Of a stretch of 64,000 nucleotides of DNA, positions 56,812 to 64,000 are shown piece after piece. Origin of the DNA: Neopestalotiopsis rosae (lineage: Eukaryota; Ascomycota; Sordariomycetes; Amphisphaeriales; Sporocadaceae); NCBI GenBank assembly GCA_023078685.1, contig JALGAS010000004.1, positions 372,001 through 436,000 of the forward strand. Direction: 5' to 3'. The translations under genes were made by a program, and so were the position numbers. The notes under the pieces are model-generated. The model had not been told where the DNA came from. It worked only from the letters and a program-made list of their open reading frames with translations, and searched no databases. Each line of letters starts with the position of its first letter. Position 1 is the first letter of the stretch.

Positions 56812-58492
56812 ATGTCTGCATTCCAAAAGGCCAATGAAAACTTGGACTATGATGTCCTCATCATCGGCGGGGGGCTGAGTGGCATCTACTCACTCTTGCG
56901 TATTCGAGCGCTAGGCCTGAGAGTCAAACTCCTCGAAGCAGGAGAAGCTGAAGGTGGGACCTGGTATTGGTGAGCATTTCTCATAGACCGCTGAATGCAA
57001 CAACATATCGCTAATGTGTGTGAAAAGGAATCATTATCCGGGTGCACGGTTTGATTCGGAAAGTTATTCGTACATATTTTCCTTCTCGCAAGAAGTCTTG
57101 GACGAGTGGGATTGGACTGAGCATTTTGCGCCCCAAGCGGAGACTCTAAGCTACATCCGCTTTCTCACCAAGAAGTTCGATTTGAAGAGGGACATGCAGT
57201 TCAATACTCGGATCAAGTCGGGTCGCTTTCAAGATCCGGAGAATCACTGGTTGTTGACGGATGAGAATGGCAACACGTACAGCAGCCGGTATCTGGTGAC
57301 CGCAATGGGCATCCTCAATCAGCCCACTCTACCCGCTATCCCCGGCGTGGACGACTACAAGGGTCAGTCATGGCACACGTCTAGATGGCCAGACAACCAC
57401 TCCAGCCTGGAAGGCAAGCGTGTTGGCATCATCGGCACCGGCGCTACAGCTATCCAGACTATTCAGGAAATATACAAAACTGCTGGCAGCCTAACGGTCT
57501 TTCAGCGAACGCCGAATTGGACGGCGCCATTGCGCAACACCAAGATCAGCCCTGCTGAGATGGTGGAGATCAGGGCACGCTATCCGGAAATTTTCCGACA
57601 GTGTCTACAGTCATACTCTTGCTTCATCCACGTCGGCGACTCACGGAAAACGACGGACATTTCCAAAGAAGAACTCTTTGCGCACTGGGAAAAGCTGTAC
57701 CAATTGCCGGGCTTTGCCAAAGTCTTGGGTGTGTCGAGCGACATTGCGACAGATCGCGAGGCGAATCGTCTGTATAGTGAATTCCATGCCAACAAGATAC
57801 GCCAACGCATCAACGACCCTGTCACGGCCGAGAAGTTGATTCCCAAGAACCATGGATTTGGTACGCGAAGGGTGCCCTTGGAGAGCGGATACTATGAAGC
57901 ATTCAACGAGCCTCATGTTCGGCTTGTCGACGTCAACGAAACCCCCATACAACGGATTACCGAAACTGGCATCAAGACAAAGGACGAAGAGTTTGAGTTT
58001 GACGTCATCATCTATGCTACAGGATTCGATGCAGTCACCGGATCTTTCAACGCCGTCGATTTCGAGGGCCTTCACGGGACGAAACTCAGGGAAACGTGGA
58101 GTCACGGCATCCAGACCTTTCTTGGCCTCACAGTCAAGGATTTCCCCAACATGTTCATGATCATGGGACCTCACCAGATGTTTGGCAACATTCCAAGGAG
58201 TATCGAGTACGCTGTGAATTGGACAACCGACTTCATCCAGTATGCCATGGATAACAATGTTCGGTACGTGGAAGCTACGCAAGAGAACATGAACCAGTGG
58301 TATCAGCATGTCGAGGACTGTGGCAAAGGTCTATTGGCTAATGAGGTGGATTCTTGGATGACGGGTGTAAATAAGAACTTGTCGCACAAGCAGACGAGAT
58401 CACTGACCAGATACCACGGCCCTGCTCCTGGATACAGAAAACGCTGCGACGAGGTCAAGTCGAGAAACTACTCTGACTTTATACTTGCTTGA
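56812..58492 (+). CDS. Baeyer-Villiger-type flavoprotein monooxygenase (second copy)
   Basis: Two exons, 56812-56969 and 57028-58492 (58-bp intron, GTGAGC..AAAG), give 540 aa. FAD motif G19-G-G-L-S-G24. The fingerprint region reads Y163-K-G-Q-S-W-H-T-S-R-W-P, so the first Phe is Tyr, as in cyclohexanone-type enzymes with the H-T-x-x-W-P signature. NADPH motif G-I-I-G-T-G-A-T-A, and Y-A-T-G-F-D near the C-terminal half. N-H-Y-P-G-A-R-F-D follows the first junction, matching the cyclohexanone-monooxygenase family. It has no N-terminal extension, unlike the 619-aa copy, so the two are diverged rather than recent duplicates. It probably forms esters or lactones from ketones. It converges with the zinc alcohol dehydrogenase only 95 bp away. 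Confidence 0.92.
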
Positions 58493-58587
58493 AGGTACAA
58501 AGATACGAAGATACGAAGATATACAGATAGATAATTAGCGATACTTCCATCTATCAAAAGCTCTCCTGCGGCTCGAACAAACAGTGC
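58493..58587. repeat. Short convergent spacer with GATACGAA repeats
   Basis: 95 bp between converging stops. It begins with three loose copies of AAGATACGA/AAGATATA. It probably serves both 3' ends. Confidence 0.5.
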
Positions 58588-60054
58588 TTAATCATGAATC
58601 AGAGCAACGCGTGCTGTCACTTTACCCTGCTCCAGTCTTTGTAATACATCGGGGAAGTCTTTCAATTTTGCAGGGTGGACTTGGGGACGGATTGATCCAC
58701 CCGCAATGAGCTGGAGCACCTCTTTGAGATCTCGGACTTGGCCGCCGTATGAGAAGATGTAACTCAGTCTCTTCCTCGTTCCTATTTTCATGTGGATTGT
58801 ATTTTCAGTATCCAGACTGCCAACGCACAGAAGTTTCCCCCCGCGACGAACTGTTTTGACGATCAGCACATGAGGTCTGTGGCAAGTGCAACAGGGGGAA
58901 AAAAATCGATAGCCACTCACCAATTTGTTGTGCATCTTCGAATGTTTGGTGCGTGCCAACAAAATCAAGTACCGTGTCGATCTTGAGGTCGTTCTCGAGT
59001 ACAAATTCTTGGGGTGATTTTCCCAGAGGAACTATGTCAGACGTCGGAATCCCAAGTTGTGCAGCTGCATCGAGACAATCCTGCTTAATGTCGCAAACAA
59101 TGACTCTGGCGCCAATATTGTGAACAATTTGGAGGGCATTGAATCCCAAGCCTCCAAGGCCAAACAAGAAACATGTTTCCGTGGCTCTGACCTCTGCGCG
59201 TCGATGAATAGCATGGTAGGCTGTCGTAACGGCATCTGTGGCTACTGCTGCCTCTGCTGGAGTAACGCCTGGTTTATGTCAGTGCTCTCTCTATTATTAG
59301 TCTCCCCAGTCATAAGTGCGGAACGCTAGAGGACCTCCACAAGAAAGAAAGCAATGCGAGTGACCCCATCCATAGTACATACCTTTGGGCACAAGAACAG
59401 CACTACGGATATCAATGGCAGCATATGGGGCGTAAAACCCATCCTGTCCTATTCCAGAGTGGTGTCCCTTTTCGCATATCTGACTGAGATCTCGGGAGCA
59501 CTCTGTACAGTCTGGCATGGCACAGCCTGGGACAGCGTGCAAGGCAACGACATCGCCCTTGGTGGAATGTAAACGTCAATTGCCGCTTAGGACACAAATC
59601 ATGTATAATAATATCTTTGCTCACCACTTGAAGTGTTGTGTCCTGGACCTGGTCCCCGATTTGGACGATTTGCCCACAGCCTTCATGTCCCTGAACATAA
59701 CATCAGTCCCTGGTATTGCGCTGATATAGGCCGATTGCAATCACCATAATCCATTTTTCCTGAAACCACGAGGCTTGCTTCTCCAGAGTGAGCAAAGAAT
59801 GGTCGGATCGGCAAACTTGTGTTGATCAGCGTATTGATCTTTCCCCGCGCATGATTAATCTTGCTCACCTCCAGAGGCAAGCATCTTGCACAAGATGCCA
59901 GCTGGAGGAGTGGAAGGCACAGGCACTTCTTCCCAGACCCGTTTACTCCATTAGACCAATCATTATTTCATCTTTTGGTAATCAAACTCACTGCCTGTGG
60001 GTTTCCCTTGTGTTTTCTCCATGCAAACATGGTCTCTGGTATTTTCAGTGCCAT
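58588..60054 (-). CDS. Zinc-dependent alcohol dehydrogenase (MDR family)
   Basis: Seven exons, 60054-59988, 59928-59869, 59815-59745, 59690-59625, 59557-59383, 59268-58921 and 58850-58588, give about 349 aa, in frame throughout. The first intron (59987-59929) has a weak donor (GTTTGA) and its ends are least sure; the start MALKIPETM...AWRKHKG matches the family. The catalytic zinc motif is G-V-C44-R-S-D, then G67-H-E-G-C-G. Structural cysteines are C-x4-C-x2-C-x7-C (P-G-C-A-M-P-D-C-T-E-C), two residues longer than the usual first spacing. The NAD motif is G-L-G-G-L-G and C-D-I-K suggests NAD. It would interconvert alcohols and aldehydes/ketones. It shares a 728-bp divergent promoter with the acyl-CoA synthetase. 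Confidence 0.88.
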
Positions 60055-60782
60055 GCTGGCTAGTGACGCCTTCCCCGGGTACCGGTAAGTTGAGTTGGTG
60101 CGTAGGTAGTATGCAGTGCAGTGTGCTGGGATTTCGGAATGGTTCCGTGCTTGAGGTGCAATAGTGCGACGAGATTCGTATCGATTGACAACTTATTGGG
60201 CGTCACAACGCAAAGATTCCACTTCTTTTATTGCTGGGGAAAGGCCCCGGCCCCCGCGTCGTGCTAGCATCTATAGCGGTGGACATGGCAGAGACTGAGG
60301 ACGGAACTGGGCAGGGAAAACACGATGTCGGTAAAGTCCGCCCTGCTTCTCGGTAGTCCAGTGCGGGCCTAGTGTGTGGAGTGTATGAACAAATCTTCAA
60401 GCTTTGGCGATTCTCTCGGTAGGGGCATTGGGGGACATCGCGGGCATTCTGGGGTAACGGATCTTGGGGAGAGTTCACCCGCGGGTGACGAGTCATGCAG
60501 TGCGGAATCTGAGAGTGTCCACAGAAAACAAGCACGGCCCTCAACGTCTTGGGTCACGATCGTGTGCGGAATTGTGAGCTTCAGATCCATGACTGATAAG
60601 CCGACTACCGCCCACGCCCGCGGTAAGGCAAATTGATTGTGGCACAGAAATGAAAAGATATCTTTGCTCGATCTCCTCCACCGATTAGAAGCTACAAATC
60701 CGAACAATTCATCTCACGACTATTGATCTTGTCCCAACTTTTGTCCTTGTATAGATTTTAGGTCGACAAATTGCTCTCCAAG
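60055..60782. promoter_or_regulatory. Divergent promoter of zinc ADH and acyl-CoA synthetase, with CGG-N7-CCG
   Basis: 728 bp between divergent starts. At 60135-60147 lies a perfect 5-bp inverted repeat, CGGAA-TGG-TTCCG, a CGG-N7-CCG site of the kind bound by Zn2Cys6 dimers. It lies about 80 bp upstream of the ADH start. Chance cannot be excluded. Confidence 0.5.
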
Positions 60783-62897
60783 ATGGTGTTTAATCCTCCA
60801 AGTTGGGTGCCGCAGCTCCCCATTGGTTAGTACAAAAATCCCCGCACAAGGTTGCATCCAGTCAAACTTTGTGCTCAGTGCTCACAGCAGCGACGTCACA
60901 GATCCCCCAGACTCGATCACAATCTCAGAGTTCATGAGCAATGAAAAGTATGGAAGGTGTCCAATCTCAAAAAGCCGTAACCCGTTCACATGCGGCCTGA
61001 CTGGGCGGTCCTTTTCGACCAATGACTTCTTCCAGCGGTCAGAATGTCTCGCCAGAGCCCTTAGCAAGAAGATGGCATGGCTCCCAAACGAGGGTACCTG
61101 CTGGGACAAGGTTATTAGCATCTTCTCGTTGAATACGGTAAGTTCACCACCAGTAACCTGCATTAGTCTCCCACGACGGCCAGACAGTTGGTTCAGCCCT
61201 ACCAGTCAACGTAGTTACTGACCGATTTCTCAGATTGACTATATTCCCGTTGCATATTCTGTTCACAGATTATCAGGAATTGCAACTCCCGCCAATGCAG
61301 CATACACAGACGTTGAGCTTACGCACCAGCTCAAATCATCAGGGGCGCAAGTCCTCTTTACATGTGTACCCCTTTTGGACACTGCACTCAAAGCCGCCAA
61401 GGCTAGCGGCATTCCAAATGATAGGATCTTCATCATGCCCACCGTCGGCAATGAGAAAAAGGTCCCATTCCAAAACATTGAAGAGCTCATTGCAGAAGGG
61501 AGTCGTCTTCCAGAACTGGAGTCCTTGTCATGGACAGAAGGCCAAGGAGCACGACAACCTGCTTTCCTCTGCTACTCTAGTGGCACTTCGGGTTTGCCGG
61601 TAAGTGTCAAACCAAGTCAACACCCAATTACCTGATTCATGGGCTAATTGTCCGCAGAAAGCTGTCATGATCTCGCACAGAAATGTTATTGCAAACATCC
61701 TGCAGCATGCCACGTACGAGTCGGTAGCCAGAAAACAGCGCGGCGTGTTTACCCAGGTTGAGCTGGGCCTCATGCCCTTTAGTCACATTTACGGTCTCAT
61801 CGTCATTTCGCATACAGCACCCTGGCGAGGCGATGAAATTATCGTTCTACCCAAGTTCGAGCTCGAGACGTATCTTGCAGCGATCCAGCGCTTCAAGATT
61901 GAACATCTCGTCATTGTAAGACTTGTTTGTTCTCTTTTTCCTCGCCCAAGCTAATTTTACAGGTCCCGCCGATTGTTATCCGCATGATTCAGATGAAAGA
62001 TTGCTGCAGCAAATATGACTTGAGCAGTGTGAGATTCGTCTACTCTGGAGCTGCACCACTGGGCGAGGAGACTATCAAAGAGCTCAATGCAATCTACCCC
62101 AAATGGACCATTGCTCAGGCATACGGTGAGCTGATATCACTTGAGCTGGAGATGACCTGTGCTGACCTTTCTCAGGTATGACGGAGACGGCAGTTGTCGT
62201 CAGCTCTACCAGCGAACATGATGTTCTGAACAAGTCATCCGGCTCTTTATTACCAGCAGTCAGAGTCAAGATTGTCGACCTTGAGGGCAACGAAGTGACC
62301 AAGCATGACTCACCTGGAGAAATACTGGTACAATCTCCAGCAGCAGTACTTGGCTACCTGAACAATGAAAAGGCTTCAACAGAGACTTTCGTCCACGATA
62401 AGGATGGCCGGTGGGTCAAGACAGGTGATGAGGGTGTCATCACCAAGTCAGCTGCTGGCAATGAGCATCTGGTCATTGTTGACAGAATCAAGGAGTTGAT
62501 CAAGGTCAAGGTATGTAGCTGGCTCGTCGTTATTGGGCAGACTTCAACTGACTGACTGTAACAGGGTCACCAAGTTGCCCCGGCAGAACTTGAAGCGCAC
62601 ATTCTGGCGCACAGCGCCGTTTCCGACTGCGCAGTCATTCAGACGCCAGATGATGCGTCCGGAGAGGTTCCCAAGGCCTTTGTTGTCAAGTCGCCCGAAT
62701 TCAAGAACAAGCCAGACGAGGAAGTTGCGCAGGCGATCATGAAGCACGTCGCTGATCACAAATCGCACTACAAGAGAATCACAGGTGGAGTGGAGTTCCT
62801 GGATGAGATACCCAAAAGCCCCAGCGGCAAGATCCTGAGACGACTTCTGCGGGATCGGGAGAAGGAGAGGAGAAGAAAGGCTGGCGCCAAGTTGTAA
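60783..62897 (+). CDS. 4-coumarate-CoA-ligase-like acyl-CoA synthetase with peroxisomal AKL tail
   Basis: Seven exons, 60783-60825, 60902-61137, 61234-61599, 61658-61915, 61963-62125, 62176-62510 and 62565-62897 (introns of 47-96 bp), give 577 aa. AMP-binding motifs in order: the P-loop S-S-G-T-S-G-L-P-K ends at 216 across a splice junction; Y-G-M-T-E-T forms at the exon 5/6 join; V-K-T-G-D-E-G; and P-K-S-P-S-G-K with catalytic K556. The C terminus is A-K-L, a PTS1 peroxisomal signal. The enzyme activates a carboxylic acid as acyl-AMP, then forms the CoA thioester. In fungi this family activates aromatic or medium-chain acids before peroxisomal beta-oxidation. It shares a promoter with the ADH, fitting an alcohol-to-acid-to-CoA route. 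Confidence 0.95.
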
Positions 62898-63667
62898 AAA
62901 GTGCTGCGCGAGACCATTATCGACTTTAGCAACTTTTCCAGATGTTATTTTAAACAGCGAATGCATTTTTGGAATGAACAAATGATGATCGCCGATGCTC
63001 ATGGTTGGTTCCAGGCACAAATGAGTGGTTGCACGCGAACTTAGTGGTGATTGTTGTTCTTGGGAGCCCCCGCTACAGCCATTGCACCACTAAACAACAG
63101 TGCCCGCTGGGACATAAAGCAATAAAAACTGGCAATACGGGTTCCTTGGACCACGAAATATCTTTCAGTCCTGAGAGCAATGCAATTTAATCACATACCT
63201 GAGGCTAAATATCAGATGTCGTTGCAATTGAGTTGAAGATTCGAATGTAATCATAAAACTCACGGGCGCAAATTGACTAATAGTGGTTGAACACCAGCCA
63301 TGTACCTAGGTCGCCTCCAACATCGCTAATACACTTCCGACGGCTCACCTCCCGACCATCCCGCCTGATGCGAGGACTGATGTGCAATTATACAACCAAG
63401 TCTCGCTGGGCCATCGTATGGAATGAGCCAGCCAATAGAATATGGACAGATACAATATGAATTTTCTCCATGTTTTATATTCAATGTCTTCTGACCACCC
63501 CACATTTTCGGGACGCTCGCAACATACGTCGGGATGCATTCCAACCAATTCGAGGTCGTGATGCAGAAGTAGTATGAAATTGTCTATACTCATAAATATA
63601 TATCTGCTGTTGAATCTTCCAAGGACACACTCCTCAACAACAACTTTATTCACTACCTCTCGTGATC
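62898..63667. other. Intergenic region before the luciferase-like gene
   Basis: 770 bp between two plus-strand genes: the synthetase 3' end and the promoter of the next gene. A GTACCTAGGTCG element is at 63302-63313. Only short frames are seen. Confidence 0.45.
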
Positions 63668-64000
63668 ATGTCTACTTCAGATACGTCAAACCCGAAGAAA
63701 CGCATCTATCTCAATTTCTTCGACCATGGCTGCACGGGCTCTCACATGTCTCCTGGCCAATGGCGGTATGTCTGCGTCTTTTTATACCTTATTTCGTATG
63801 ATAGCCACGACTGATCAGTGTGCTATTGTGCTATAGAGGTGAGGGAGATCAGGGTGCGACAAAGGATACACTAAGCTATTGGACGAACCTTGCAAAACTC
63901 GCTGAAAAGGGCAAAATATCGTTCATTTTTCTTGCTGATAGTTACAATACACACGACATATATGGGGGAAGTTCTGATTACATGCTGCGAGCTGGTGCTC
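63668..64000 (+). CDS. Luciferase-like FMN-dependent monooxygenase, NtaA/SnaA/DszA type (5' part)
   Basis: Two exons seen, 63668-63765 and 63837 onward (71-bp intron), cut by the window end after about 87 residues. The start K-K-R-I-Y-L-N-F-F-D-H-G-C and then S-P-G-Q-W-R match the family opening. D-T-L-S-Y-W-T-N-L-A-K-L-A-E-K-G-K, F-L-A-D-S-Y and D-I-Y-G-G-S follow, all typical of the two-component FMNH2-dependent monooxygenases that include nitrilotriacetate and dibenzothiophene-sulfone monooxygenases. Some members carry out Baeyer-Villiger chemistry (type II). A separate flavin reductase is normally needed; none is in the window. It extends the oxidative cluster to the right; its end lies outside. 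Confidence 0.85.

Noticed and set aside
1..64000. CRISPR, operon-type or prokaryotic signals
   Set aside because: The window is fungal nuclear DNA; repeats found are microsatellites, a homopolymer and a coding repeat only.

Overview
The window is nuclear DNA of a filamentous ascomycete (Pezizomycotina). The evidence is short introns (mostly 47-80 bp, GT..AG), a Zn2Cys6 regulator, fungal-type secreted enzymes (cutinase, GH78 rhamnosidase, S28 peptidase), and clear homologues of GCN1, PET117, VMA10 and CTNNBL1. I cannot fix the genus. The wealth of Baeyer-Villiger monooxygenases together with an alkyl sulfatase would suit Chaetothyriales or related soil/plant ascomycetes, but that is only a guess. 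Introns were placed by hand from GT/AG sites, reading frame and protein-family continuity; where a junction is unsure the entry says so. I saw no transposon, rRNA, CRISPR or convincing tRNA.

Layout. 0.5-6 kb: an alkyl-sulfatase-type metallo-beta-lactamase, a Cys-rich single-pass membrane protein and a secreted cutinase. 6.8-20.7 kb: two large translation-related genes placed head to head, a DHX29-like DEAH helicase (minus) and GCN1 (plus). 21-22 kb: a protein made of eight 25-residue repeats, each with an HxxxH pair. 22.6-32.7 kb: S28 peptidase, alpha-L-rhamnosidase, a short-chain dehydrogenase and a DUF6594-like membrane protein. 33-38.3 kb: a protein with two retropepsin-like domains, a phytanoyl-CoA-dioxygenase-like enzyme and a GNAT acetyltransferase. 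38.9-44.1 kb: housekeeping genes PET117, VMA10, a CTNNBL1 homologue and a histidine phosphatase.

44.6-64 kb reads like a catabolic or metabolic gene cluster. In order it holds an SDR alcohol dehydrogenase, an MBL-fold lactonase-like hydrolase, an MFS organic-anion transporter, a Zn2Cys6 factor, two divergent flavoprotein monooxygenases with Baeyer-Villiger fingerprints, a zinc alcohol dehydrogenase, a 4-coumarate-CoA-ligase-like acyl-CoA synthetase ending in the peroxisomal signal AKL, and the 5' part of a luciferase-like (NtaA/DszA-type) monooxygenase cut by the window edge. These activities could be chained as alcohol -> ketone -> lactone/ester -> hydroxy acid -> acid -> acyl-CoA -> peroxisomal beta-oxidation. 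The substrate is unknown and the pathway is inference.
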